The notes: a model not told the origin generated them from the letters alone. A stretch of 62,808 bases of DNA from Streptomyces sp. NBC_01551 (GCF_026339935.1 NZ_JAPEPX010000003.1:1-62808); one strand, 5' to 3'; counted from the stretch's first letter, positions 35,647 to 44,857 are shown. Numbers and translations: made by a program.

Positions 35647-36308
35647 CCTTTCCGTTGAGTTGTCGTGTTGAGCGAGAGGCCGGTTTCGGCGAGGCACCCC
35701 TCGATGAGGTGGGGCCGTCGTTGGATGCGGCGCAGGCCGCTGCGGACTGCTTGGATGAGGTGGTCGCGGTCGGTGAAGACGACGTTGGCGGTAGTGCTTC
35801 GTCGGAGCAACGACCAGATGCCTTCGACCGGATTGAGGTCAGGCGCATAGCTGGGCAGCTGGACGATAGTGAGCCAGTCATGCTCCGCCGCGTACTCACG
35901 TAATCGACTGCAGCGGTGAACATTCAGATTGTCCCAGATCACCACGACGGGACCGCCGAGCTGAAGGTGAGCTCGCACGAGAAGATCACGGTAGTCCTGC
36001 CAGGTGAAGCCTCGGTGGGCACCTCGGTGATGGCCCTGGATGCGAGGACGGTAGATCAGGCGGCTGCGTTCGCCGGCCTTGAAGCACACCAGCGCGGCCA
36101 GCGAGATGCGGCCGCGAGAAGCGCCGTTGAACCGCACCACGGGCGTGTCTCCTCTGGGCGCCCAGGTGCGTGAGCGGTGCGACGTCATCGAGACGGCGGC
36201 CTCGTCCTCGAAGACCAGCCATGCCCCGAGCGTCGCCGCGGTGGCTTGCCTGTGGCCAGGTCTCCTTCACCCAGCCGGCCACCGCCGCGTCGACCCGGGC
36301 CGCCCGGC
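35645..36308 (-). pseudogene. IS630-family transposase, N-terminally truncated
   Basis: The minus-strand frame gives AVAGWVKETWPQ (one frame), then WLVFEDEAAVSM, RTWAPRGDTPVVRFNGASRG, VVVIWDNLNVHRCSRLREYA and YAPDLNPVEGIWSLLRRSTT. All three catalytic acids are present, but the whole HTH region is missing and the join near 36240 is frameshifted. Its terminus starts (A)CTGACCTTTCCGTTG after a TA at 35640, similar to the IS630 at 745. It is a different lineage from the 0.8-kb copy. Confidence 0.78.
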
Positions 36309-36309
36309 C

Positions 36310-36726
36310 CAGGCCTGGCCCAGCGGGCAGTCCACGCCGTCCGGGCTCCCCTCCATCCCCGCCGTCCCGCCGAACGCGTCCGTCGTCTGCAACTTCACGG
36401 CTTCGGAAGCCCCGATGGAGATCGACCTCGTGGCCGTGTCCGAGGGCGAGGTGGCGGTGAACCTGGCGCTGCCGCAGATCGCCGCCCTCGGCAACCTCAG
36501 CGCTGACGAGGTGATGACGTTCTCCAAGGACGAGCCCGGGATCGGCCAGACCAGGGTCACCCCGGGCCGGGGCACGGCCGCCGTCGCACGGGTGGCGGTG
36601 GCGGGCAAGGGCGACTTGGCGCTCGTGGTCTCCCAGGGATCGACCGTCACCAAGGCGGACCCGGCCCTGGCCGGCGAGTCGCTCATGAAGGTCGCCGAGG
36701 CACTCGCGGCCCAGCTGCGGCCGTAG
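36310..36726 (+). pseudogene. Hypothetical secreted/lipoprotein-like gene, C-terminal fragment
   Basis: The frame reads PSIPAVPPNASVVCNFTASE, APMEIDLVAVSEGEVAVNLA, VMTFSKDEPGIGQTRVTPGR, GDLALVVSQGSTVTKADPAL and ESLMKVAEALAAQLRP, ending at 36726. Beta-rich with a single Cys, like the periplasmic part of a small Streptomyces lipoprotein. Its 5' end was replaced by the IS630 remnant, so no start or signal peptide is left. Confidence 0.5.
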
Positions 36727-36963
36727 GCGGCGCCGGCAGGCGGCCCGACCGGAGCGAGCCGGTGCGGTACCCGGGAGGGCCGAACCGGAGGTCGCCAGGG
36801 CCCGCGGCCCGGGCCGCCTCGGAGCACCGGGTGGCTCCGAACGAGTACCGCGACTCGACCTGCTCAACCGTCAGCTCATCGGCACACAGATACACCAACG
36901 AGCCCCACACCACATCCGTCATGCAGATGCGGTTGCAGTACTAAGCGTCATCCGTGTCCCCGT

Positions 36964-37262
36964 CTATGGAGCCGGCGTGAACTCCACGTCCGTACCTCCG
37001 CAGCCGGCCGCGATGTCCAGCAGCCGGTCCTGTTCCAGTTCGTCGACCGCCAGGCCCCAGCGGAGCTTGGTCGCGGTCCACTCTGCGCCGTAGCGGCACA
37101 GCGCCTCCGGCGACGACGGCAGCCACTGCGCGGGGTCCTGGTCGGACTTCTGCCGGTTGGAGAGGGCTGTGACCGCCACCAGGGAGGACAGCTGGCCCTG
37201 GTCGTTCGCGTACGCCTCACGCCGCTGCGCGGTCCACGAACTGGCGCCAGCTGGCGGGGAGC
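36964..37262 (-). pseudogene. HNH-endonuclease (DUF1524/GmrSD-like) C-terminal fragment, copy 1
   Basis: The minus-strand frame reads AGASSWTAQRREAYANDQGQ, LSSLVAVTALSNRQKSDQDP, AQWLPSSPEALCRYGAEWTA, TKLRWGLAVDELEQDRLLDI and AAGCGGTDVEFTPAP. This is the end of a secreted actinobacterial HNH nuclease: the SNRQK.DxDPAxWLPP block follows the lost catalytic HVVPL motif. There is no start codon before an internal GTG. The segment from about 37171 to 37272 is identical to 58675-58776. Confidence 0.75.
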
Positions 37263-37403
37263 GTCATTCGAACCGTGCGGTTTTCCCTGTGGGCCGGTAG
37301 TGGAGTGCCTACGTTGGGCCTGCTGTACCCGGTGGATCGCCTCTCCTCGCACAGGTGTTGCCCACTGCGGGGTTGGTCCGCGACTCCGTAAGCCACCCGC
37401 GGG

Positions 37404-39764
37404 TCACTGGCGGGCCATGTGCATGCGCATCTCGCTCTCGACGTCGACGATGAGGTCGCCGGACAGGTCGACGGTGACGCTGTGAAGAGTGCCGGTGAAG
37501 CGGAACGGCGCCTGGTAGTCGGGGGTGACGGCAGATCCGGGATTGGCGCCGCAAGCCATGCCGCCCGGATTGAACGTGATCGGCGTGGTGACCGGCATCT
37601 CGGTCTCGCCGACGAGGCGGCCGTCGATGTAGAGCTGGGCGCGGCCGGGTGCGCCCTTGCCGTGGGCGATGTCGGGGGCGCCGGTGGGCTCGAACTCGAA
37701 GCGCAGCGCGTGCCGCCCCTCGGGCACGGTTTCGCTGGAGGCGACGTGGTGCAGGGCCCGTTGGACGTAGTTGTGGGCGTAGTGCAGGTGGCCGTCCTTG
37801 ACGTAGAGGGACCAGCCGCCGGCGTTGGTGCCCTGGCAGAGCAGGACGCCTTGCGCGCCGCCGGGCGGGATCTCGACGTCGGCGGTGACGCTGTGGGGGC
37901 GGTTGAGGACCCGTGGGGCGACTGCGGCGGGCACGGCCTGGGTGCCGGAACGGAAGGTGTAGCTGGTGCGGTTCTGGGTGATCTGCGGCCGTTCGGTCAT
38001 GATGCGCTGCAGGACGCTGCCGTCGATCGGCATCACGTTGTACTTGCCTGCCTCTACGTACCACAGCGCGATCATCTCGATGAGTTTGCTGCGGTGCTCC
38101 TGGGCGAGGTTCCGGGTTTCGGCGATGTCCTGGTCGACGTGGTAGAGCTCCCAGTGGTGGGCGTCGAGGTCGTCGAGGTCCGCCATCGTGATCGGAGTGC
38201 CGAAGGGCCGCTCGGCCTCGGCGAAGGAGGGGCCGGGCCAGGGACAGACCGCCCGCCATCCGTCGTGGTCGATCGCCCGGTGCCCGAGCATCTCGTAGTA
38301 CTGGGTGCGGTGGCGGCTCGCCGCGGCGGCGTCGTCGAAGGTGTGCGCGAAGCTGACTCCGTGCAGGGGTGATTGGGTGACACCCCGGATGGTGGCGGGG
38401 GCCTCGATGCCGAGCACGTCCAGGACGGTGGGGACCATGTCGATGATGTGGGCGAACTGGTCGCGGATCGCGCCGCGGGCCTTGATGCCGTCGGGCCAGT
38501 GGACGAGGAACGGGTCGCTGGTGCCGCCGCGGTAGGTCTCCCGCTTCCACCGCCGGAACGGCGTGTTGCCCGCCCAGGTCCATCCCCACGGGTAGTGGTT
38601 GAACGTGGTGGGGCCGCCGAGTCCGTCGATCTGCTTCAGGCTTTCCTCCAGCGTTTCGGGCGCGTTGTTGAAGAACTGCACTTCGTTGGTGGTGCCGGTC
38701 GCCCCGCCCTCGGCGCTCGCCCCGTTGTCGGAGACGACCATGATCAGCGTGTTGTCGAACTCGCCGGTCTCCTTCAGGAAGTCCACCAGCCTGCCGAGGT
38801 GGTGGTCGGTGTGGGAGAGGAACCCGGCGTAGACCTCCATCATCCGCGCGGCGAGTCTCCTTGCCTCCGGGGACAGCGACTCCCACGTGGGCACGTCCGG
38901 ATCGCGCGGGGACAGGCGGGCATCGGCGGGCACCACGCCGAGCTGCTTCTGCCGGGCGAAGGTCTGCTCGCGGTAGGCGTCCCAGCCGTCGTCGAACCGC
39001 CCCCGGTAGCGGTCGGCCCACTCCTTGGGCACATGGTGCGGGGCATGCGTCGCACCGGGGCACAGGTTCAGGAAGAACGGCTTGTCCGGGGCGACCTGCT
39101 TGGCGTCGGCGATGAACGACATCGCCCGCTCGACCAGGTCCTCCGTCAGGTGGTAGCCGTCCTCCGGCGTGGCCGGCGGCTCGACCTGGTGGTTGTCGTA
39201 CACCAGGTCCGGATACCACTGGCTCGTGTCCCCGCCCAGGAACCCGTAGAACCGCTCGAAACCCCGCCCCAGCGGCCACCGGTCGTACGGCCCGGCCGCC
39301 GACTCCTGCTCCGAGGGCATCAGGTGCCACTTGCCGACCATGTACGTGTTGTAGCCGTGCTGCAGCAGCATCTCCGACAGGAAGCCGTTCTCGAACGGGA
39401 TCTGCCCGTTGTAGCCCGGGTAGCCGGTGGCCAGCTCCGTGATCGCCGCCATGCCGTTGGCGTGGTGGTTGCGGCCCGTGATGATGCAGGAACGCGACGG
39501 CGAGCACAGCGCGGTGGTGTGCATGTTGTTGTACAACAGCCCGCCCGCGGCCAGCGCGTCCAGATTCGGCGTATCGATCGGACTCCCGTAGCAGCCGAAC
39601 TGCCCGAACCCCGTGTCGTCGAACACGATGAACAGCACGTTCGGCGCACCCGCCACCGCCCGCACCGGCTGCGGCCACGCCGGACTCGACTCCTCGGTCG
39701 TCCGCCCGACCACCCCCGGGAACCGCTGCCCCGGCCGGTACTCACTCCACGACGACTGCGCCAT
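37404..39764 (-). CDS. Type I arylsulfatase
   Basis: A 786-aa sulfatase that hydrolyses sulfate esters using a formylglycine. The modification motif CSPSR starts at Cys87, and DD at 49-50 (VLFIVFDDTGFG) is metal-binding. GKWHLMPSE, THAPHHVP and VVSDNGASAEGG complete the active site. Residues 590-786 form a C-terminal beta-sandwich (SVTADVEIPPGGAQGVLLCQ). No signal peptide is seen, so it is probably cytoplasmic or uses another export route. Start ATG 39764 (MAQSSWSEY) has GGAGGAG 5 nt upstream. No maturase for the formylglycine is in the window. Role: sulfur scavenging, inferred. Confidence 0.93.
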   Translation of the reverse strand: MAQSSWSEYRPGQRFPGVVGRTTEESSPAWPQPVRAVAGAPNVLFIVFDDTGFGQFGCYGSPIDTPNLDALAAGGLLYNNMHTTALCSPSRSCIITGRNHHANGMAAITELATGYPGYNGQIPFENGFLSEMLLQHGYNTYMVGKWHLMPSEQESAAGPYDRWPLGRGFERFYGFLGGDTSQWYPDLVYDNHQVEPPATPEDGYHLTEDLVERAMSFIADAKQVAPDKPFFLNLCPGATHAPHHVPKEWADRYRGRFDDGWDAYREQTFARQKQLGVVPADARLSPRDPDVPTWESLSPEARRLAARMMEVYAGFLSHTDHHLGRLVDFLKETGEFDNTLIMVVSDNGASAEGGATGTTNEVQFFNNAPETLEESLKQIDGLGGPTTFNHYPWGWTWAGNTPFRRWKRETYRGGTSDPFLVHWPDGIKARGAIRDQFAHIIDMVPTVLDVLGIEAPATIRGVTQSPLHGVSFAHTFDDAAAASRHRTQYYEMLGHRAIDHDGWRAVCPWPGPSFAEAERPFGTPITMADLDDLDAHHWELYHVDQDIAETRNLAQEHRSKLIEMIALWYVEAGKYNVMPIDGSVLQRIMTERPQITQNRTSYTFRSGTQAVPAAVAPRVLNRPHSVTADVEIPPGGAQGVLLCQGTNAGGWSLYVKDGHLHYAHNYVQRALHHVASSETVPEGRHALRFEFEPTGAPDIAHGKGAPGRAQLYIDGRLVGETEMPVTTPITFNPGGMACGANPGSAVTPDYQAPFRFTGTLHSVTVDLSGDLIVDVESEMRMHMARQ

Positions 39765-39929
39765 CTGTCTCCTCCCGACCACAGAGCCCTGCCGCGACGC
39801 GGGATCCGTACCGGACGGCCGGGCAGGAGGCCCCGGCCGGGGCCACTATCCCGGGCTACTCCACGCTAGGACGCCGCCACCACCACGGCGAGCGGGCTGC
39901 GCCGTCTGGCCCTCCATGCGAGAAAGCGC

Positions 39930-40022
39930 TACGGGGCGGGGGCGTAGGCGACGGTGTCCACGCGGCAGCCGGCCGCGATGTCGAACAGCCGGTCCTGCTC
40001 GTCATGGTCGACGGTGAGAGCC
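39930..40022 (-). pseudogene. HNH-endonuclease C-terminal tail, copy 3
   Basis: A 30-codon remnant: LTVDHDEQDRLFDIAAGCRV DTVAYAPAP then TAG (39930-39932), matching the last residues of copies 1 and 2 (ELEQDRLLDIAAGC, then FTPAP). Everything upstream is gone. Confidence 0.6.
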
Positions 40023-40155
40023 GGCAGGCGCGAGCGAAGAACGCGAAGCCCCGGACCGGAGGGCGGATTCCAGTGATCGTCGCAACGTGACCACTGGAAT
40101 CTACTGCGGCGGCGTCGGGCCCCTTCTGGCTGCGTTTACGCGTCCCGGCTGGTGG

Positions 40156-41415
40156 TTACGCGTCCTTGAGCCTGGTCACGATCCACTCTCCGAGTTCTCG
40201 GGTCATGACGGTGTGGCCTTCGTTGGTGGTGGCGCAGCGGAAGTCGTGGAGGTCGCTGCGCTCGGCGTCGATCTTGCCGTAGAGGGTGTCATTGTTGTCG
40301 ATGTCGGCCGACGCGACGGCGCTGATGGTGGGGACGAAGGTGGAGGTGTTGTGCGCGAGTTCCGCCTTGTCGGGGTTGTTGATGAGGTTGGCCAGCAACG
40401 CGGCCACGCCGAAGTTGGAGGCGCCGCCGAGGAGCTCGGGGAAGAGACCGCCGGGAGCGCCGTCGATTTCGGGGAAGCCGGTGGTGTTGATCGAGACCTT
40501 GTCCTGGCCCGGCTCCTGCATCTCGGCGACGGTCTTGCGTCCCTGCCCCTGGGTACGCAGCTGCGCGGCCACCTTCGGTCCGGGGGCGGCCATCGCGGGA
40601 CTGTCGGCGGGGATGTTGTTTCCGGCGCCGGTGCCCGTTCCGTTGGCGACGCCGAGCAGGCGGGGGATCTGGGGCCACTCACCCATCCGCTCCAGCGCGT
40701 CCAGGAACTCGGTCCGTGCCTTGTCCTGGCCGGCGGCGACGTCGAGGGTGGTGTTGGTTCCGGTTGCGAGGTGCCAGCGCAGCATCTGGCGTGCGGCAGG
40801 GCTGTTGATCAGGTCGGAGTAGAGGTTGAAGAGCTGCTTGCCTTCGCCTCCCCAGCGGGCCTTCACGAAGTGGGCGAACGCCTGGACTCCCAGGGGCAGC
40901 CACGCCCCGCGGTGCGGGGTGTCGTAGGAGAGGTAGGTGGAGACCTCGTGCTGCATCCGCTGGCGCTCCATCTTGGCCAGGGCATAGCGGGTGACCAGCC
41001 CTCCCATGCTGAAGCCGCCCACCGTCAGCTGGGCGTTGCCCTCGCGCTCGGCGATCGTCTGCATGATGCACTGGATCGCGACCTCGGCATTGTCGAGGAT
41101 GGACGCGGTGCGGTCGGCGAAGCCCAGCAGAATGACGTCGAACCCGGCCTGGCGCAGCGTGGAGATGAACGGGTACTCCCCGTTCTCCAAGCCGTCGTAC
41201 AGGTTGTCGACGTTGGTTCCCTCCGGAGCGAAGCCGTCGGCGAGGATCACCGGTCGCCGGAGGACCTTCTCGCCGGGTGACCTGTAGAAGACCCAGGCGG
41301 TTCCGCTGGTGGCCGCGGTGCGCAGATCCCACTTGGTGCCCCAAGGGGCGGCCTTCACGGCGGCGAGCTCAGACCCCGGAGGGGTACCCCAGATACTGAC
41401 GACAGGCTTGGACAT
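40156..41415 (-). CDS. Alpha/beta-hydrolase, lipase/esterase-like
   Basis: A 419-aa protein. The nucleophile elbow is GGFSMGG with Ser136; RRPVILADGFAPEGTNVDNL precedes it as the beta-strand/oxyanion region, and YLSYDTPHRGAWLPLGVQAF follows. This resembles triacylglycerol-lipase or PGAP1-like hydrolases. A possible catalytic His lies in NEGHTVMTREL near the C-terminus. The start ATG 41415 (MSKPVVSIWG) is chosen over a 33-nt longer frame; AAGGAG lies upstream. No signal peptide. The substrate is unknown. Confidence 0.82.
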   Translation of the reverse strand: MSKPVVSIWGTPPGSELAAVKAAPWGTKWDLRTAATSGTAWVFYRSPGEKVLRRPVILADGFAPEGTNVDNLYDGLENGEYPFISTLRQAGFDVILLGFADRTASILDNAEVAIQCIMQTIAEREGNAQLTVGGFSMGGLVTRYALAKMERQRMQHEVSTYLSYDTPHRGAWLPLGVQAFAHFVKARWGGEGKQLFNLYSDLINSPAARQMLRWHLATGTNTTLDVAAGQDKARTEFLDALERMGEWPQIPRLLGVANGTGTGAGNNIPADSPAMAAPGPKVAAQLRTQGQGRKTVAEMQEPGQDKVSINTTGFPEIDGAPGGLFPELLGGASNFGVAALLANLINNPDKAELAHNTSTFVPTISAVASADIDNNDTLYGKIDAERSDLHDFRCATTNEGHTVMTRELGEWIVTRLKDA

Positions 41416-41727
41416 ACTTCGACGTCTCCTTGGTGTCGCGGCGATCATGCTGATACAGCCATCGTCCCGACACGAGCACCCGCGCCCTAACCGAATCAGG
41501 TGAGATCACTCTCCCGGGCATGAAACGGCTCAATTCAGTCCCTCCCGGGCGCCTCTCGTACGCGGGCGCGCCACAACCAGAACGCCGTCCTGACGAGGCA
41601 GAGGCGTCGACGTGACGGGGGTGCCGTCACGCGACCGCGCAAGATCACCCGACCGCATAGGCAGCGTCGTGTCGGCTCCCTTAAGCCTGAGGCCCGAAGC
41701 TCCGAGAATCGGCGGCCAGTCCCCGCG
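41416..41727. other. Intergenic region
   Basis: A 312-bp gap between two minus-strand genes. It should include the lipase promoter and the end of the XRE regulator transcript. No gene, repeat or clear hairpin recognised. Confidence 0.35.
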
Positions 41728-42834
41728 TTAGGACTGTTCGACTTCCGTCATGAGGAGGCGGAGGGTCAGGGAGTGCTTTTCCGGCGGGAGGGCGTCCAGC
41801 GCGGCGCGGGCGTGGACGGTGCCGGCGGCGGTATCGCCGGACCGAGCGAGCATCAGACCGCGGTGCATCTCCAGGTGGGTGGCGAAACGGGGCAGGGTCG
41901 CGGGGAGCTCCGCCCGGGCCGCGTCCTGGGCGGCGACGGCTGTGGTCTCGTCGCCGAGGCGGGCAGCGAGCAGGGAGGTGAAGACGTTGACCCGCCACCA
42001 GGGGACGGCGTAGTCGGAGGTCTGCTCGTGGGAGCCGGCCCGGTCGAAGATGCGCCGGCCCTGGGCGAGGAGCTGTCTCGCGGTGGTGTGGTCGCCGCGG
42101 AGGGCAGCAGCGTGGGCCTTGCCGAAGACGGCGTTCAGCAGGCCCAGGGACGGGCGGTCGCTGATGGTGATGGCCTGGTCGGCGAACACGTCCGCGATCG
42201 GGAGGGCGGCGCCTTCGTAGCCGAGGGCGATCGCGGCGCGGCCGCGGACCCAGACGCGGGTGTCGACGTCTTCGGAGGCGTCGGCGGCCTTCGCGGCCAT
42301 GCGGTACCAGTGCACCGCCTTCGCGCCGTCCGAGCCGGGGAACGTCTTCGCGTAGAGGGTCATCAGGCGGGCGGCGACGGACCACAGGCGGGGGTCGTCG
42401 AGCTGCTGCTGGACGGTGACGAGCTCGGCGCTCACGCGGCGCTGAATGTCCGCGGCACCCAGGCTCATGTACTCGGTGCCGTACGTGGCCAGCTTGGCCT
42501 CCCATGCCTCCACGGTGGGGCCGCCGGTCAGGCGGGCGGCGAACCCCGCGCTGAGGAGGTCGGAGGCCACCACAGGAGCTATCGCGGCGCCGGCCGCGTC
42601 GGTGAGGAACTCACATCGGTCCACTTGACCCTCCAGAACGGCCAGCGGCACGTCCAGCACCACGGACAGGCACCGCAAGTAGTAGGCGCCCGGCGTCACC
42701 ACGCCGCGCTCCCACCGGGACACGTACTCGCGGGTCAGGGCTGTCCCGTACCGGGCGTTGATCTGATCGGACAGCCTGCCCTGCGACCATCCTCGCGCGG
42801 TACGCAGGTCTCTGATCAAGTCCCCGAGGTCCAT
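41728..42834 (-). CDS. XRE-family regulator with TPR-like C-terminus
   Basis: A 368-aa regulator. Residues 3-60 are a helix-turn-helix of the XRE type (LIRDLRTARGWSQGRLSDQI, EYVSRWERGVVTPGAYYLRC). Residues 100-365 are TPR-like helices (LVTVQQQLDDPRLWSVAARL, AKAVHWYRMAAKAADASEDV, HTTARQLLAQGRRIFDRAGS). The architecture matches the large Streptomyces paralogue family that often sits beside small partner genes. Two such genes start 115 bp away on the opposite strand, so this regulator probably controls the divergent promoter. Confidence 0.88.
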   Translation of the reverse strand: MDLGDLIRDLRTARGWSQGRLSDQINARYGTALTREYVSRWERGVVTPGAYYLRCLSVVLDVPLAVLEGQVDRCEFLTDAAGAAIAPVVASDLLSAGFAARLTGGPTVEAWEAKLATYGTEYMSLGAADIQRRVSAELVTVQQQLDDPRLWSVAARLMTLYAKTFPGSDGAKAVHWYRMAAKAADASEDVDTRVWVRGRAAIALGYEGAALPIADVFADQAITISDRPSLGLLNAVFGKAHAAALRGDHTTARQLLAQGRRIFDRAGSHEQTSDYAVPWWRVNVFTSLLAARLGDETTAVAAQDAARAELPATLPRFATHLEMHRGLMLARSGDTAAGTVHARAALDALPPEKHSLTLRLLMTEVEQS

Positions 42835-42948
42835 ATCCTCATCTTGCCCCTACCGATGCCCCTGGTGAGGGGACATCAGATCACCGACGGTATGCCTGCG
42901 GGGGCACGTCGAAGGGCGCCGGCGGGCGGTCGAGGAGCGGTGAGCGGC

Positions 42949-43170
42949 ATGACGTACGACATCAGGCCCGGAGCACCAGGCGGAGGCCAGGGCGAAGCGG
43001 TGCACGTGACGCTCCCCCGGCGCGATCCCGAACCCGCGCCGGGCTGCGGAGTGCGCGGGCGCCGCGGGACGCCGTTCTGCGTGCCGGCGGGCCGGGGATA
43101 TGTCCGGGGTGTCCGACTGCAACGTGGTCGTCCGCCGCCACCCCCACGCCTGACCGGGGGTGCGAGGTGA
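42949..43170 (+). CDS. Small hypothetical protein, divergent partner of the XRE regulator
   Basis: 73 aa: MTYDIRPGAPGGGQGEAVHV TLPRRDPEPAPGCGVRGRRG, ending LTGGAR. ATG 42949 with GAGGAG upstream. Small Gly/Pro/Arg-rich proteins of this type recur next to XRE/TPR regulators in Streptomyces. The 114-bp divergent gap holds both promoters. The stop overlaps the next gene's GTG (GTGA). Confidence 0.7.
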   Translation: MTYDIRPGAPGGGQGEAVHVTLPRRDPEPAPGCGVRGRRGTPFCVPAGRGYVRGVRLQRGRPPPPPRLTGGAR

Positions 43171-43364
43171 TCGACCGGACGGACATCGGGGAGCGCGTCC
43201 AGGACGTGTACGGCAGGATCGGGATCCTGCGGGACATCGACCCCGCATGGGAGGACCCCTCCGACCCGCCCGGCGGCCGCCGTCGGCAGGTGGTGGCGTT
43301 CATCCCCCCGGAGCGCGGCGGGCGTGAGTGGCACGCCGACCCGACGACCGTGCAACGGGCGTGA
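43167..43364 (+). CDS. Small hypothetical protein, coupled second gene
   Basis: 65 aa: VIDRTDIGERVQDVYGRIGI, LRDIDPAWEDPSDPPGGRRR, QVVAFIPPERGGREWHADPT. GTG 43167 overlaps the preceding stop, so it is translationally coupled. The compact GGREW ending and acidic middle suggest a folded small protein; no family name is known to me. Confidence 0.7.
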   Translation: MIDRTDIGERVQDVYGRIGILRDIDPAWEDPSDPPGGRRRQVVAFIPPERGGREWHADPTTVQRA

Positions 43365-43917
43365 AGAGCCGGCTTTCCCTGTCGCGTTCCGCCGGCCTTC
43401 GTGGGGCGGAGTCGGGACACGAACCGCTCAACGGCTGGTGAGGTTTGGGCGGCCCGGTGGTACTGCTGCCCCCAGAGCGCTCTGGGCACCGGGCCTCACC
43501 CACGCACGCCATATCGGCGCAGGCTGACCACGACCCTAACCGGCGCCCCCACCGGTCGAGGCACGGCCCGGAAAACTGGTCCTGGCACCTGACGGCTGCC
43601 ACCACCGCTCGCGGTGACATCGTTCCCCCGACGACAGCAGCAGGGGACGGAAGGCGTCAGGCACCAGGACCGGGGTTCCGCCCCGGGCAGGCCGAGGAGA
43701 ACGGCAGGGCGTGCCCGGGACGGCATGCACCCGGCCCTTCAACGACCGGGCACACCACGGGTTCCGCGCCCTGGCCACCGGGGTGCGAACCTCGCGGTTC
43801 TACGCATCCGGCCGGCCTGCGAACCGGCCCCCGAGGTGTGGGCGCGCCCACGCGGACATGCGGGGGGCAAACAGCGCACTGAGCGTCTTTCAGAGGCATC
43901 CCTGGCGGGGTGCGCGG
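43365..43917. other. Intergenic stretch with a repeated hairpin element
   Basis: About 550 bp without a supported gene. It contains hairpin repeat copy 1 (43446-43545). Overlapping open frames on both strands in 43536-43940 lack motifs and good starts. Confidence 0.4.
43446..43545. repeat. Hairpin repeat, copy 1
   Basis: CGGCCCGGTGGTACTGCTGC, then CCCCAGAGCGCTCTGGG, CACCGGGCCT, and CGCACGCCATATCGGC with CCTAACCGG after it. The nested inverted repeat CCCGGTG...CACCGGG encloses CCCAGAGCGCTCTGGG, a perfect 16-bp palindrome. A diverged copy lies at 48201-48300 with the same order of blocks. Both follow plus-strand small genes by 30-80 bp. Confidence 0.6.
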
Positions 43918-44241
43918 TCAGGCCCAGAACGCGTCGGTGACGGTGATCTGGGGGTCGGCGTGGCGGCGGATGAAGGTGAAGATGAGCCAGCCGCGGCCAC
44001 CGGCGAGGTCTGCGATGTGCGGGCCTCCCGGACTGGTCGAGGCCAGGGGCCGGACGGTGATCCAGTGCGGCAGCGACGCATCCGCGTCGATGCCCCGGTA
44101 GTAGGGATCCGGGGTGGTGATCAGCTCGGCGCGGGCTGACAGGACCAGCTGCTTGCCGTCCTCGGGCATGCTCTCGAATTCCTGGAGCGCCTCTGCCGTC
44201 CAGTCCATCTTCCAGGGCGGGAGTGGGAGCTCATCGGTCAC
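43918..44241 (-). CDS. RelE/ParE-like toxin candidate
   Basis: A 107-aa protein, VTDELPLPPWKMDWTAEALQ, EFESMPEDGKQLVLSARAEL, DASLPHWITVRPLASTSPGG and RGWLIFTFIRRHADPQITVT. The helix-rich start followed by beta strands resembles the RelE/ParE fold used by ribosome- or gyrase-targeting toxins, but no catalytic set is certain. GTG 44241 overlaps the stop of the upstream gene (GTGA). It is the last gene of a three-gene operon led by a Phd-type antitoxin. Confidence 0.65.
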   Translation of the reverse strand: MTDELPLPPWKMDWTAEALQEFESMPEDGKQLVLSARAELITTPDPYYRGIDADASLPHWITVRPLASTSPGGPHIADLAGGRGWLIFTFIRRHADPQITVTDAFWA

Positions 44242-44606
44242 CGACCGGGCTCCACAACAGCCGCTTGGCGGCGCAGCCGGCTGTACTCGGCCAGGAGCCG
44301 GGCGGACTCCTCGGGGTCCTCGGACTTCGCGGCGGCGGCTTCGAGGTCGCGCAGGTGGGCTTCCAGTCCGGGGTCGCGGGCGATGGCGTACTGGGTCCAC
44401 CACAGGCGCATGAAGGCCGGTACCGGGGTGAGGTTGAAGGCGTCGCCGATCGCGCGGCGCCAGTGGGCCTCGAAGTCCGGCAGCAGATGCGGGGCGTGTT
44501 CCTGGATGGCCAGGCGCAGGGCCTGTGGGGTGCGTTCGGGCATCGGCGGCACCTGGCGGGGCTTCTCGCCGCCGGGGCCGTCGAAGTGGATGGGCTGCGC
44601 TGTCAT
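44238..44606 (-). CDS. DUF6247-like protein of the TA operon
   Basis: 122 aa: MTAQPIHFDGPGGEKPRQVP, PMPERTPQALRLAIQEHAPH, LLPDFEAHWRRAIGDAFNLT and VPAFMRLWWTQYAIARDPGL. From memory this pattern is what is annotated DUF6247 in Streptomyces, usually found between a Phd antitoxin and a RelE-like gene. It is helical with no signal peptide. ATG 44606 is 37 bp after the antitoxin gene. It may be a second antitoxin component or chaperone. Confidence 0.72.
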   Translation of the reverse strand: MTAQPIHFDGPGGEKPRQVPPMPERTPQALRLAIQEHAPHLLPDFEAHWRRAIGDAFNLTPVPAFMRLWWTQYAIARDPGLEAHLRDLEAAAAKSEDPEESARLLAEYSRLRRQAAVVEPGR

Positions 44607-44643
44607 GAGAAGGGACTCCTGGTCTGGCTGCGGTCCGGCCCTT

Positions 44644-44841
44644 TCAGGCGGCGTTCTGGTCGGCGCCGGGGGCCGACGGACGCTGTGCCATGTACTGCTC
44701 GAACCACTCAGCCGGCACGAGGTAGGCCAGGGTCTTGCCCTTGCGGGTGATCGCGGCGGGTTCCCCCGCGATCCGGGTGCGGTCGAGGATCTCGCCCATC
44801 TGCTTGCGGAGGTCGATCGTCGTGTACGTCTTCGGCTCCAT
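44644..44841 (-). CDS. Phd/YefM-type antitoxin
   Basis: 65 aa: MEPKTYTTIDLRKQMGEILD, RTRIAGEPAAITRKGKTLAY and LVPAEWFEQYMAQRPSAPG. The DLRKQMGEILDRT...ITRKGKTLAYLVPAEWFE arrangement is the Phd/YefM fold: a DNA-binding N-terminus and a toxin-binding C-terminus. It leads the operon, and a palindromic operator lies 17 bp upstream of its ATG. Autorepression is expected from family knowledge. Confidence 0.88.
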   Translation of the reverse strand: MEPKTYTTIDLRKQMGEILDRTRIAGEPAAITRKGKTLAYLVPAEWFEQYMAQRPSAPGADQNAA

Positions 44842-44857
44842 CCCCCCAACCTACCCC

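Noticed and set aside
36727..36963. Small minus-strand frame MTDVVWGSLVYLCADELTVE at 36683-36922
   Set aside because: The start looks natural for 30 residues but then turns into low-complexity sequence; not enough to call a gene.
38373..39869. 498-aa plus-strand frame opposite the arylsulfatase
   Set aside because: Shadow of the sulfatase; no domain pattern.
43536..43940. Overlapping frames of 80-145 aa on both strands
   Set aside because: No motifs or RBS; composition of shadow frames in a non-coding, repeat-containing gap.
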